Of a stretch of DNA of 64,000 bases, positions 33,043 through 41,522 are shown in pieces. Location: contig CAXBBL010000006.1 in assembly GCA_963974215.1 (NCBI GenBank), forward strand, positions 186,001 through 250,000. Direction: 5' to 3'. Each line of letters begins with the position of its first letter. Position 1 is the stretch's first letter. This DNA comes from Croceimicrobium sp963974215 (GTDB lineage Bacteria > Bacteroidota > Bacteroidia > Flavobacteriales > Schleiferiaceae). Made by a program: the position numbers and the translations under genes. The notes under the pieces were generated by a model that was not told the origin of the DNA, did no database searches, and worked only from the letters and a program-made list of their open reading frames with translations.

Positions 33043-33531
33043 ATGAAAAAATTGACGCTTTTGTTTATTGGCTTTAGCTTAGCCATTGCAATGGGTTTTA
33101 GCCTTCACAGTGTTTCTGCTTTCGCAGATGCCCAGACTAATAATTTTAAAAATGAATCTATGAAATTAGGTGCCTTTTCCGTAAGCATCAGTGTTAAAGA
33201 TCTTAAAGTTTCCAAAGCCTTTTACGAAAACTTGGGCTTCGAGGTCTTAGGGGGAGAGCTCAGCAAAAACTACCTCATCATGAAAAATGAAAACTCCCTT
33301 ATCGGTCTTTTCCAAGGCATGTTTGAAGGAAATATTCTCACCTTCAATCCCGGTTGGGATGAAAATGGTGAAAACATCGAAAGCTTCGACGACATTCGTG
33401 CTATCCAAAAGTCATTAAGTGCTAATGGGATTAGCAGTAGCCCTGAAATTGATACGAACAGCACTGGTCCTGCCAGTCTTACTTTAACAGACCCTGACGG
33501 CAATATGATTTTGATCGATCAGCATCGCTAG
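33043..33531 (+). CDS. VOC (glyoxalase/bleomycin-resistance fold) protein with signal peptide
   Basis: A 162-residue protein. Residues about 40-162 are a VOC domain (MKLGAFSVSISVKDLKVSKAFYENLGF, TLTDPDGNMILIDQHR), normally a cytoplasmic fold for dioxygenases, lyases and resistance proteins. Here it follows a signal peptide (MKKLTLLFIGFSLAIAMGFS...SAFADA), so the product appears exported. An internal ATG at 33160 would give the ordinary cytoplasmic form. Metal ligands cannot be assigned with confidence. It is divergent from padR and may share its regulation. A CGCTAGA/TCTAGCG palindrome covers the stop codon. Confidence 0.8.
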   Translation: MKKLTLLFIGFSLAIAMGFSLHSVSAFADAQTNNFKNESMKLGAFSVSISVKDLKVSKAFYENLGFEVLGGELSKNYLIMKNENSLIGLFQGMFEGNILTFNPGWDENGENIESFDDIRAIQKSLSANGISSSPEIDTNSTGPASLTLTDPDGNMILIDQHR

Positions 33532-33541
33532 AAATCTAGCG
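33526..33541. terminator. Palindrome between convergent VOC and T9SS genes (weak terminator candidate)
   Basis: CGCTAGA-AA-TCTAGCG is a perfect 7-bp inverted repeat including the VOC stop codon. There is no T run on either strand, so classical termination is doubtful. Confidence 0.3.
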
Positions 33542-33549
33542 CCTAAGCC

Positions 33550-36342
33550 TTAATGTAAAATTTTAAACGAGCTGAAATCATTTCCCCTTCGGAGGTTTAA
33601 AACATAGATTCCACGAGCTAGACCACTAAGCTCTAATCTACTTGTGCCTAGCAGATTATCAGAGCTTAATAGAACTCTGCCATTGATATCTAAAAGTTGA
33701 TATTGGTAATTCTGGTCAGCTTTGTTGATTGGATTTATTATTAAAAAGTCTTCCGCTGGATTCGGGTAAACGCTCCAGTTATTGGCCAGCTCATTTTGAC
33801 CAAAAAACACGTGCGTATTCGGCGCAAAGCAAGGCGATAGACCATAGTCGGAAAACGGGGGAACTACCGCATGATTCGCTTCGATGCAATTTATTAAATA
33901 CCAACACATACCGCGCACTTCTACACCAGTGGCACAAGTAGGGCAAGAATTATAGTTAGGGGCATTGCTTCCGTCATAAGCTGTTCTAAACTGATTCATC
34001 CATTGCATTTCTGCGTTCTGAAGACTGTTAGGTCCGCCAAGCCAGTTACCCAAAAAGCCACGCGATGATGAATCGCGGTTGCAGTTATTTTCATCCTCCG
34101 CGCTTAAAATAGGAATCAAAGGCAGCTTGCGGTTGGGATTAATCTGCATAAAAGCCTCTAAAGTTCTTGCTGTTTTTCGATTAGCACTGGTATATCGGTA
34201 ATCTATTGTTGCGCTATCACTGCTGGCAAAAACATAATTTGCCAAAAAAACGCCATCCACGCCAATATGCGATTTAATACTATCTGCCATTAAATTACGC
34301 TGCGCTGATTCGGTGGTAGCTATATAATTTGGCGCAGAAGTGTTTACGTTATAGTGGTAATAATAATTTTTATTATCGTTCCAAAAACTTATTTGCGGTA
34401 AGTCAATCTCTAAGGCCCCAATGTAATCGCCAATAAATTGAATGTTGGCAGACCTATTTTTAATTTGCATTAAATCGCGTAAATAGCTCAAATGCTCTCT
34501 TTGCAATTTAAAGTAGTAGTAGCCTAAAAGTTCCGCTTTCGCCGCATCCGAAACGCTGCTATCCAAAGTGTTTAAATCATCAATAAAAGTGGTGCTATCA
34601 GTCCAGGCTGGTAAAGTAGCCGATCCCAATAAAGCTTGCACACGTGGAGAAGATCGGAAGCCCGTTTCATTGGCTATATCCACTTCGCGATTGCCGCCGG
34701 GGTTCCAAAACTCATCTTCCAAAACAAAAAAGGACAGCTTTCCCGAATTGCTAGTTAGATTTAAATAGGATATAGGCGCAATAATATCATCAATCACAAT
34801 AAGACTATTATTATACATGGGTTTCCAGCCACCCATAGCCAGTCCAAAACGCACGCTTTCATTATTATCAGCGGCATATTTTAATAAATTGCGTAGCTCC
34901 AAAACACAGGCATATTGTGCTCCCGATTTTTGCGCACCGTTTAAATACCATTGATTCATCAATGCATCGGCGCCGTAGATAATTACAAACTCAATATTAT
35001 GCTGATTAACCGTCTGAAAAAAGCTAGCGTGATTCGTTAATAAAGCGGTGGTGCCATTAACTTCTTTGGTTTTCCGATTACGAGTAAACAAATTATCGAT
35101 GTAAGCAATGCGGGGATTTAAGCAGGTTTCGGAAGACTCCTCTTCAGAATAGGCAATCAGTCCGCCCAAATAGGCATTGCCTTCTTCCACTCCCAGCTCC
35201 ATTAATTGTCCGGTGAAATAAACTTGGGGATCGTTTTTAAGAATCCTCATGTGGTTTATTGTTTCATTATACTTGGACCCCATGGTCTCAATTAACTCAA
35301 TAGAATCTTGAGCATTTATATGGTAGATAATCACATCTAAACCGCCTTCCGTTTCAAAATTACTTAAGCCCCCTGCAATTAAAGTTTCACCGCTTTTACC
35401 AATATCCTTGAGCATTTCCATACCGGGTCTGCCATCTTTAATTTCTTTGGAAATTTCAAAAGAAGAATTAATCGTAGCGATGTATGCATTGGTATCGCCT
35501 CCCGAAACTGAGTAGCCTGCAGCGTAAATGAGTCCTTGGATTTTATCGATATCAAAACCAAAGAGAGAAACATTTCTTGCTCCCGCATGTGGATGGCTAA
35601 TTGGCTTTTTTGTCTCCTTTCCATCAAAAAGGACGGACACGGGATAGTGAGCTGATAAATCATTACAAATGATGTAGTAGAGATTGGGGGCATACTCCAA
35701 CACTTCAAAAGCACTTGCGCCTTTAGCCTCCTCTCCCTGAAAAATAGCTGATGAATACAAGGTTTTACCCTGAGTATTTAATTTAAGGATAGACGTTCCC
35801 TCAATGTCCTCAGTATTGATGCTATTCACCAAAACTACGACATCACCATTGCTATCCAACAAAATATCTTTGGGGGCAAAACCCTCATTTTCCGAACCAT
35901 ATTTAAACTGCCAGAGTACTTCACCCTTAGAATCTAAACCCAGAACAAACAAGGAATCGTTCTTACTCACTCGGGCTTGCTTATTTTCCTCGGTGGTTTT
36001 ACGATAAGCGAGAAAAATATGATGATCGTCCGTTGCTAGACCCTCACCTATTTCGACATAATTGGCACTGCCATATGTTTTAGAGACGATTTCTGAGCCC
36101 GCATGGTTTAGTATCCATAAGGACGCATCTACTGAAAGTGACTTACTTTTTGTGGTATTCTCCTTCCAACCGACCATTATAAACCCTTCTTGATAATCAA
36201 TAATATCAAGAGATTCCTCTAGTCCAGCTCCCCCATAAACCGATTCTAAATTTTGCCCTTTATCTATCGTAAAAAGCTTTTGCGCCCTAAGTTCCGCAAG
36301 AAATGCGAATAATAAGCTTAAGACCAAAAAGAGTTTTTTCAT
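33550..36342 (-). CDS. T9SS-secreted protein of unknown function
   Basis: A 930-residue secreted protein. Signal peptide MKKLFLVLSLLFAFLAELRAQ. The first ~390 residues repeat a propeller-like pattern (WILNHAGSEIVSKTYGS, VLGLDSKGEVLWQFKYGSENEG, ILKLNTQGKTLYSS), as in Bacteroidota 'delta-60'-type proteins. About 400-830 is an unrecognised domain with aromatic and Asp-rich segments (FVIIYGADALMNQW, VDGVFLANYVF, LPLIPILSAEDENN). The C-terminus is a T9SS type A sorting domain (WSVYPNPAEDFLIINP ... SSFKILH). Substrate or partner is unknown. It is convergent with the VOC gene and stands alone. Confidence 0.85.
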   Translation of the reverse strand: MKKLFLVLSLLFAFLAELRAQKLFTIDKGQNLESVYGGAGLEESLDIIDYQEGFIMVGWKENTTKSKSLSVDASLWILNHAGSEIVSKTYGSANYVEIGEGLATDDHHIFLAYRKTTEENKQARVSKNDSLFVLGLDSKGEVLWQFKYGSENEGFAPKDILLDSNGDVVVLVNSINTEDIEGTSILKLNTQGKTLYSSAIFQGEEAKGASAFEVLEYAPNLYYIICNDLSAHYPVSVLFDGKETKKPISHPHAGARNVSLFGFDIDKIQGLIYAAGYSVSGGDTNAYIATINSSFEISKEIKDGRPGMEMLKDIGKSGETLIAGGLSNFETEGGLDVIIYHINAQDSIELIETMGSKYNETINHMRILKNDPQVYFTGQLMELGVEEGNAYLGGLIAYSEEESSETCLNPRIAYIDNLFTRNRKTKEVNGTTALLTNHASFFQTVNQHNIEFVIIYGADALMNQWYLNGAQKSGAQYACVLELRNLLKYAADNNESVRFGLAMGGWKPMYNNSLIVIDDIIAPISYLNLTSNSGKLSFFVLEDEFWNPGGNREVDIANETGFRSSPRVQALLGSATLPAWTDSTTFIDDLNTLDSSVSDAAKAELLGYYYFKLQREHLSYLRDLMQIKNRSANIQFIGDYIGALEIDLPQISFWNDNKNYYYHYNVNTSAPNYIATTESAQRNLMADSIKSHIGVDGVFLANYVFASSDSATIDYRYTSANRKTARTLEAFMQINPNRKLPLIPILSAEDENNCNRDSSSRGFLGNWLGGPNSLQNAEMQWMNQFRTAYDGSNAPNYNSCPTCATGVEVRGMCWYLINCIEANHAVVPPFSDYGLSPCFAPNTHVFFGQNELANNWSVYPNPAEDFLIINPINKADQNYQYQLLDINGRVLLSSDNLLGTSRLELSGLARGIYVLNLRRGNDFSSFKILH

Positions 36343-36358
36343 GCAATTAATTCTTTCA

Positions 36359-36463
36359 TCATTCAGTAGCTGGGGCAGACAATTTTGGGTTAATCACTGC
36401 AGCGTAAACTCTATTCTGGCCTTGTTTTACAACCGCAAAACTATAGGCTGCACCCAATAGCAT
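36359..36463 (-). pseudogene. Possible C-terminal gene remnant (34 codons)
   Basis: ATG at 36463 to TGA at 36359 reads MLLGAAYSFAVVKQGQNRV... and is followed by AAVINP and a small polar end. Upstream the frame continues in similar style for 8 codons before a stop. Composition is protein-like, but there is no homologue I can name, so this may be chance. Confidence 0.25.
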
Positions 36464-36766
36464 ATTAGGATAAACAGAAAAGGATTTTCATTTTTGCGAA
36501 GTTAAATTTAAGACAATTGATTAGCACTTTTTGTTTTAAGGCACAATTTAATTGCAGAATCAAAAGGGTGTACTTATAGCTTCGCTCTAAAATGGCACCG
36601 GACTTAGTATAAAGTACTGATTTGAAGAACTTCCGGTAATTTTGGGAGTGAGCATTCTAAAATCTACCTATTTAAAGTCAAGCTCTTCTTATTTTCCCTT
36701 TTATAGGTTTAAAAAATTCCTGCTCTTGCCAGGAAGCTCTGATTTTTTTGAATCTTAAACCGAATA

Positions 36767-36783
36767 AAAAAGCTGGGCTTTTT
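36767..36783. terminator. Short A/T-flanked hairpin
   Basis: AAAAAGC-TGG-GCTTTTT is a perfect 7-bp stem whose outer pairs are the A and T runs themselves, so it could work weakly on either strand. It abuts repeat copy 2. Confidence 0.35.
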
Positions 36784-37050
36784 CAAACCTGAGGTCGATG
36801 TAAAATTAGGCCTCAGACCTCTTATAAATGGTGGGTTTTAAGCCGAAGCGGTGAAGCAATAGCGGGCTATTGTGAACGGCTAAGGGGCCAAAAACCGCTT
36901 TTTAGAAGAGGCTTACAAGTTTTTTCCAATAAAAGCGAAAATCCTGCATCTAGCTCATTTGCTGTAGCCCGCTACAGCTGCACGATCCAAACTAGTCTTT
37001 TCCTTTTATTGAAAATCTGAGGCTACAATTTTAGGTCGAACTTAGGTTAC
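36784..37050 (+). repeat. Intergenic inverted-repeat element, copy 2 (267 bp)
   Basis: Same length as copy 1 in opposite orientation. The left end AACCTGAGGTCGATGTAAAA runs into TTAGGCCTCAGA; the right end reverse-complements to AACCTAAGTTCGACCTAAAA and TTGTAGCCTCAGA. Internal hairpins are CAATAG-CGGG-CTATTG (36857-36872) and GCTGTAG-CCCG-CTACAGC (36961-36978). It ends 32 nt before the ATG of the HEFGH membrane protein gene and could serve as its leader or terminator. Confidence 0.88.
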
Positions 37051-37082
37051 AAACTAATTTAGACGACAGATTTTCCCTAAAA

Positions 37083-37952
37083 ATGCAGTTCCTTCTACAA
37101 AGCACCTTTTATCTTCCCCTGGTATTTACCGCAGTTATTTTCGGCATTGCCCCTATCTTGCTGGGTCTTTTAGGTTTTACGTCTTTCACTTACCATAGTT
37201 GTGTACAAAGCTTTTTAGCAGGACTAATCTTAGCCTTCGCCTATCAATTGATGGCCTTACTGCCGCGCATAGGCGGAATCGTTTTAGAGCTAATAGTTTA
37301 TTACCTTTTTCTAAACGTAGCCTTTGCTAGTCTAGGAATTATCTGTGGTATTCTTCAAGGAATTAGGCATAGAAGATGGACCAAACTCACGCATGCCTTA
37401 AAGCTTTTGGCTGGGCACTTCTACCTCAGTGATAAAAAAGGCTTTTACGCAGGACTTTGGGAAGGAATTAGCCGCCACAGTTGGGAATTAGCCCAAAATT
37501 TAATCGGCCATATCTGGGCGCAAAGCCTCAATGCTATTGGTATCATTCAGAGGGTAGAATTTTTTGAAGGAGCTACCTTTAGCTTACGAATCAATCAGAA
37601 AGAACGCAGTGGAATGTCTTTAGGGAGTTTTATCTACATCGCGATTGATGACAATTTTAAAGGTGTATTTCGGTTGCGATTAATTAAAGACCCTTTATTT
37701 ATGCATGAGTTCGGCCACGGCTTAGACAGCCGGCTTTTTGGGATATTCTATTTACCGTTCATCGGCTTGCCGAGTATAATTAGTGCCATGCAGTCTAAGC
37801 AAGTTTTTGGGACCACAAACAAAGCAGGGCTCCATAAATATAAATCCTACGAAATGCGGGCTAATCGCAAGGCCGCGTATTTTTTTAATAGTTATGCGGT
37901 AAATTGGCAGGACTTTGAACTGGCCTACCCAAGGAAAAGCCCTATTGAATAA
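37083..37952 (+). CDS. Membrane protein with HEXXH (HEFGH) putative metallopeptidase domain
   Basis: A 289-residue protein of unrecognised overall family. Residues about 1-95 contain three hydrophobic segments; about 100-165 is amphipathic. From about 185 comes FIYIAIDD...LFMHEFGHGLDSRLFG with HEFGH at residues 208-212, a zinc-metallopeptidase-like HEXXH. It continues YLPFIGLPSIISAM and YEMRANRKAAYFF (about 256-268), whose Glu could be the third ligand. From memory, a similar C-terminal module occurs in Bacteroidota Rhs-like and other secreted proteins, but I cannot verify this. No immunity gene is obvious. A decayed relative lies 2.1 kb downstream. Catalytic activity is inference. Confidence 0.65.
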   Translation: MQFLLQSTFYLPLVFTAVIFGIAPILLGLLGFTSFTYHSCVQSFLAGLILAFAYQLMALLPRIGGIVLELIVYYLFLNVAFASLGIICGILQGIRHRRWTKLTHALKLLAGHFYLSDKKGFYAGLWEGISRHSWELAQNLIGHIWAQSLNAIGIIQRVEFFEGATFSLRINQKERSGMSLGSFIYIAIDDNFKGVFRLRLIKDPLFMHEFGHGLDSRLFGIFYLPFIGLPSIISAMQSKQVFGTTNKAGLHKYKSYEMRANRKAAYFFNSYAVNWQDFELAYPRKSPIE

Positions 37953-38013
37953 AACGCGTGGCTTAAGACCATGTTTTTTCTTGGGAGTACCCAATTTCAA
38001 AACAGTTGGCGTT

Positions 38014-39546
38014 CTATTTCATTTGCGGTTGTTTGGCAAATTTCACTTTAAGAATGCTGCCGTGATCTAGCTTGCTATGCATTTCAATTTCATGGCCATA
38101 TCGAGCTAATTGGGCTTTGGTCATAAAGAGCCCTAAACCACGAGAACTTTGCTCGCCATGAAAGGTATTGCCGTATTTAAATAGCTTATTCTTAAATTTC
38201 TTAACATCTATTCCTACACCGTTATCTTCAAACTCAAACACCAAAAAATTATCTTGAAGATAAGAACGGACCTTCAGGTGCAGCTGCCTCTCTAGACTGC
38301 GATACTTGAAAGCATTAGAAATAATATTGTAGATCAAGCTTGTGAAATATAGCTTTGGGTACATTACGGAAGGTAGTGATGTTTCTATCTCTAATTTACC
38401 TTTCTTTTGACTTTCAAATTCGCACTGTTTAAAGACCCTAGCTATCTCTAGTTGCCAGACGCACTTCTCTAGTAAACTATCTTCCTGATTAATTTTATTA
38501 TAAAAATCTCCCAGATCGTCTAAAATCTGGACATTTTCTTCGGCTCTTTGTTTTATTAAAGATCTGAATTCTTTTAACTCTTCTGGCTTTAATTCCTCTT
38601 GTTCAAGCAGGTCTATTACATTTCGCACGGCTAAAGCAGTTCCGCGTAAGTTATGCGAGGTTATTTGGGCCGCTTGTTGGCGAAGCTCAGCTTCAGATCG
38701 CAAAAGTTTGTTTTTATGATTTAGTCTAGCGTTTTGTTCTTTAATTTTCTCTTGCGCTTCCTGTTCTTGCTTTAACCAAACCTGAATCTCCTTTTTTAAG
38801 GCATAAATGGTAGATAAGGGGGCAATCACAATTAGAATAGAGAGAAAGCCTCCAAATAAAGCCCGTTGATCGTGCCAAATGAATTCCAAAACAGTTAGTA
38901 AAATTAGCAATAGAATAGGAACGGCAATTCCGTAGCGATAGGTAAAGCCAACTGCCTTTGAACTAAAATCATAAGCTCGGTGATTAGACATCTTTCTTAT
39001 TGAATTAAGAAAGTAATATGATAAGTTGATCGATGAAATTATCATAAAGAACAAGGCCGTATTCCAACTTAAAGTTTCGAAAGTTGGAATAGTATAAAGT
39101 AACGTTGGATTAACTAGATGTGCCATTATCGCCAAGCCAGAAGCGCTGTAAAGAAAAACATCTATTAGAAAGAGTGCGGGACGGCTATCTTTATATCTTG
39201 CAAAATACTGCTCCGAAGCGCAAAGTATGAGCAAGACCGAAGTGGCAATTGAACTCTTATCCAAAAGTTGAGGCCATATAAAAACTGGGTTGATATTGTT
39301 CAATAACTCTAAAATGTTTAATGATAGAACTATCGTACAAGCCACTTTGGAACTACGAGAATCCTCGCTGACCTTCGAAAATAAAATTAACAAAAAGGAA
39401 AAGGCAGTAATAATAGTCATTTCCGCCCAGCCATCTTGAATACTACTTAGTCGACTAAAGCCAATCAAGTGACTTGATATAACCAATACTAAATAAAACG
39501 AAAGAATTGCAAAAAAATAAGGGTTTATCCTAGCAACAGCGCGCAT
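38014..39546 (-). CDS. Membrane sensor histidine kinase
   Basis: A 510-residue kinase. About 1-255 contains roughly seven membrane helices with short loops, an unusual multi-helix sensor. A charged coiled coil (about 260-295) leads into the phospho-acceptor box QITSHNLRGTALAV (His near 297), the SHNLR variant common in Bacteroidota. The ATPase domain is at about 385-505, with N box IYNIISNAFKYR, G1 FEDNGVGID and G2 RGLGLFMTKAQL. It is transcribed 6 nt after its response regulator, so they form a pair. The signal is unknown. The regulator partner has no output domain, so output must go through another protein. Confidence 0.92.
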   Translation of the reverse strand: MRAVARINPYFFAILSFYLVLVISSHLIGFSRLSSIQDGWAEMTIITAFSFLLILFSKVSEDSRSSKVACTIVLSLNILELLNNINPVFIWPQLLDKSSIATSVLLILCASEQYFARYKDSRPALFLIDVFLYSASGLAIMAHLVNPTLLYTIPTFETLSWNTALFFMIISSINLSYYFLNSIRKMSNHRAYDFSSKAVGFTYRYGIAVPILLLILLTVLEFIWHDQRALFGGFLSILIVIAPLSTIYALKKEIQVWLKQEQEAQEKIKEQNARLNHKNKLLRSEAELRQQAAQITSHNLRGTALAVRNVIDLLEQEELKPEELKEFRSLIKQRAEENVQILDDLGDFYNKINQEDSLLEKCVWQLEIARVFKQCEFESQKKGKLEIETSLPSVMYPKLYFTSLIYNIISNAFKYRSLERQLHLKVRSYLQDNFLVFEFEDNGVGIDVKKFKNKLFKYGNTFHGEQSSRGLGLFMTKAQLARYGHEIEMHSKLDHGSILKVKFAKQPQMK

Positions 39547-39552
39547 CTTGAC

Positions 39553-39942
39553 TTATAATAAACTTACTATTAATTCTTTTAGCTGTGCTCTACTGATCGG
39601 TTTTATTAGATAGCCCTTAACGGTTGATATGGATTCGGCGCGTTTAATATCCGCTTGATCGATGGAAGATGTCACAATATAGATGGTAATATCTTTAGTT
39701 AGTTCATCTTTCAGCGGCAAGTATTGTTCTAAAAACTCCCAGCCATCCAACACTGGCATGCTTAAATCTAATAAAAGAATTTCGGGTAGCATATCAGGCT
39801 GAGATCTATTTTCATATAGAAAATTGATTGCCTCTTCGCCATTTTCCAACATTATAATACTATGCTCACCATCTAAGGAATTTATAAGCATTTTAGCACT
39901 TAACCTAAAGACTACGTCATCATCTACTACTGCGAACTTCAT
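39553..39942 (-). CDS. Single-domain response regulator (CheY-like)
   Basis: A 129-residue receiver: acidic pocket VVDDD (residues 5-9), phospho-acceptor Asp in LLLDLSMPVLDGWEF (about 60), switch Thr/Ser in YIVTSS (about 92), and Lys in KGYLIKPI (about 113). There is no DNA-binding or enzymatic output domain, so it signals by protein contact or acts in a phosphorelay with the downstream kinase. It is the first gene of the two-gene unit. Confidence 0.94.
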   Translation of the reverse strand: MKFAVVDDDVVFRLSAKMLINSLDGEHSIIMLENGEEAINFLYENRSQPDMLPEILLLDLSMPVLDGWEFLEQYLPLKDELTKDITIYIVTSSIDQADIKRAESISTVKGYLIKPISRAQLKELIVSLL

Positions 39943-40110
39943 AAAACCGAATTAAGGAGATTTAGCATGGGGTTTTCTTTTCAGGCAACTTAATAATTTC
40001 ACCTCTAATGGCAAAGTAAACAATAACAAGTTTAAGATTTACACGCTAGCTAAATTTTAATAAAATAAATCACAGGAACTTAAGTACCTTATAGAAAAGT
40101 AGACCTGTAA

Positions 40111-40257
40111 TGTGCTCAACTTACAGGTGAAGGCATTGGGTCAATAAGCTTTAAAGCAGATGCGATAAACCCGAAGCCTCATCGCTTCCAGAACTATGAA
40201 ATGCGCGCTAAACGACATGCTGCTGCTTATTTTGCTAAAAACTATCAGGTCGAATAG
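40111..40257 (+). pseudogene. C-terminal fragment related to the HEFGH membrane protein
   Basis: An open frame ends at TAG (40255-40257) and reads GIGSISFKADAIN, then HRFQNYEMRAKRHAAAYFAKNY. The intact gene at 37083 reads IGLPSIISAM...KYKSYEMRANRKAAYFFNSY, so YEMRA-x-R-x-AA and the flanking pattern are shared. No start and no HEFGH segment remain; a stop and an 8-bp inverted repeat lie just upstream. It is best read as the tail of a second, decayed copy. Confidence 0.75.
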
Positions 40258-40550
40258 ACGAAATTCGTAAAGTCATTTCCATTACTAAAGATGAGTGATT
40301 AATATAAACTTTTACTTTTCAAATTTGATTATTTATCCCTAACTGAAACAATTATAAAAACATCGTCTGCTATTTTTATTAAATTTACTATTAATTAAAT
40401 TAATACTATGACAATCTCACTATTCTGTTTCGCGCTATTCTTATTAATTTTCTTTAAAATTCCCAATCCTGTGAAACGGTGTATCGCTTAACTCCTAATG
40501 CTCTGTTATTTTTTTGATTCAAACGGTAGAAGATAATACCCAAATTCTAA

Positions 40551-40741
40551 GAAACCTGATTTCGACATCAAATTAGGCCTCAGACCTCTTATAAAAAGTA
40601 GGTTTCAAGCCGAAGCGTTGAAAGAATAGTGGGCTATTGTAAAGGGCTAAGACGCTAAAAAAACTTTTACAAGAGGCTTATATGTACTTTTCCAATAAAA
40701 TTGAAAATTTAAGACAGTAATTTTAAGGCAAGTTAAGTTTA
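40551..40741 (+). repeat. Intergenic inverted-repeat element, copy 3 (internally deleted)
   Basis: It starts with AAACCTGATTTCGACATCAAA and GGCCTCAGACCTCTTATA as in copy 2, keeps a degraded first hairpin (AATAG-TGGG-CTATT near 40625-40638), then jumps from CCAATAAAA to TTGAAAAT. That removes about 80 bp that include the second hairpin. The right end (TTTTAAGGCAAGTTAAGTTT) is weakly conserved. Same orientation as copy 2. Confidence 0.75.
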
Positions 40742-40760
40742 AAATAGATATAACTCAAAT

Positions 40761-41168
40761 TTAGGTAAGCAAGTTTAACTCAATGTGCTCGGCTATTGCA
40801 CGATTTTCTTGGAAACTACTTTTACCGACCCAAATAGGAACAAGCTCATTTTCCGAGCGAATTAAGCTAATTCCCCCTCGCGCTGTCCCGAAGTGTTGGT
40901 AGGTCTTTATTCTTCCCAAAAAATAGATTTTTCTTTGGTTTTCTTCGGCACTAAGCTTAAGATACTGTTCCACTTCAAGACGTTCTAAGTTAATATGGCT
41001 GCAAAGCATTTTAGTAGGAGCACTATCAAACAATTTAATAGTCGACAAAGTCACCCAATCTGAATTATCAGCGTGCTTATAAATCCCGCTAAAAAAAAGG
41101 GGCGAATCTCCATGTAATTCGGCTAGTTTCAAAAGTTCGTAGCGGTAAAAATTTTTGTCGCGCTTCAT
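40761..41168 (-). CDS. Hypothetical protein (135 residues)
   Basis: An unrecognised soluble protein without signal peptide or membrane segment, with a mixed alpha/beta composition: YRYELLKLAELHGDSPLFFSG, DWVTLSTIKLF, YLKLSAEENQRKIYFLGRIKTY. It has an ATG start (MKRDKNFYR) and normal codon use for the window. It lies 19 nt from the right end of repeat copy 3, inside the accessory-looking stretch, with no operon partner. I cannot propose a function. Confidence 0.55.
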   Translation of the reverse strand: MKRDKNFYRYELLKLAELHGDSPLFFSGIYKHADNSDWVTLSTIKLFDSAPTKMLCSHINLERLEVEQYLKLSAEENQRKIYFLGRIKTYQHFGTARGGISLIRSENELVPIWVGKSSFQENRAIAEHIELNLLT

Positions 41169-41309
41169 GGCGTGAGAGCTTTCATTGAGCGGTGAAATTA
41201 AGATCTAGCTGCTTAGTGATGAAACTATTAGTGGTATAAATCTTCTCTTAGTCTTCTATCTGCTTTAGTTCAAGTCTATGGTTTTGAAAAAAATCCGTTG
41301 ATGAATCTG

Positions 41310-41388
41310 TTCTCAAATCCCACAGCGCAGCGATCTCAGATCCATAATCTTTAGAAAAAGGGATTGCCTCCCTACGGTCGCTGATCCC
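41310..41388 (+). repeat. Direct repeat unit A
   Basis: It begins TTCTCAAATCCCACAGCGCA, continues GCGATCTCA, and ends GGGATTGCCTCCCTACGG then TCGCTGATCCC. It is nearly identical at both ends to unit B, 135 bp downstream. Confidence 0.75.
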
Positions 41389-41522
41389 TACAAACTCCTT
41401 AATGGATACCAAATCGAAAAGTCTTTGGTCTTTGGGCTCCGCCCTTCGAGGCTTTTTCCATTCCTTTCGGCTTCAAGCAAGCTTGGCCTTAAAATCGAAT
41501 ACTAAATTTATTGACTAATCCC

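Larger units (their letters stand above)
36343..37082. other. 740-bp gap with repeat copy 2, a hairpin and a possible gene remnant
   Basis: From left to right: a 34-residue minus-strand frame (36359-36463) that reads like the end of a protein, AT-rich sequence, a short hairpin at 36767-36783, then the complete inverted-repeat element copy 2. No complete gene was found. Confidence 0.75.
39943..40760. other. 818-bp gap with a decayed gene and repeat copy 3
   Basis: This gap contains a hairpin (ACCTGTAA/TTACAGGT, 40103-40128), the pseudogene fragment at 40111-40257, an AT-rich stretch (40290-40430), and the internally deleted repeat copy 3. No intact gene was found. Confidence 0.8.

Noticed and set aside
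35379..35714. 111-codon minus-strand frame inside the second T9SS gene
   Set aside because: It is an alternative frame of the same strand within a gene that has a complete signal peptide and sorting domain.
40408..40491. 27-codon hydrophobic plus-strand ORF in the AT-rich gap
   Set aside because: It is too short, without coupling or a recognisable promoter; hydrophobic short frames are expected in AT-rich DNA.
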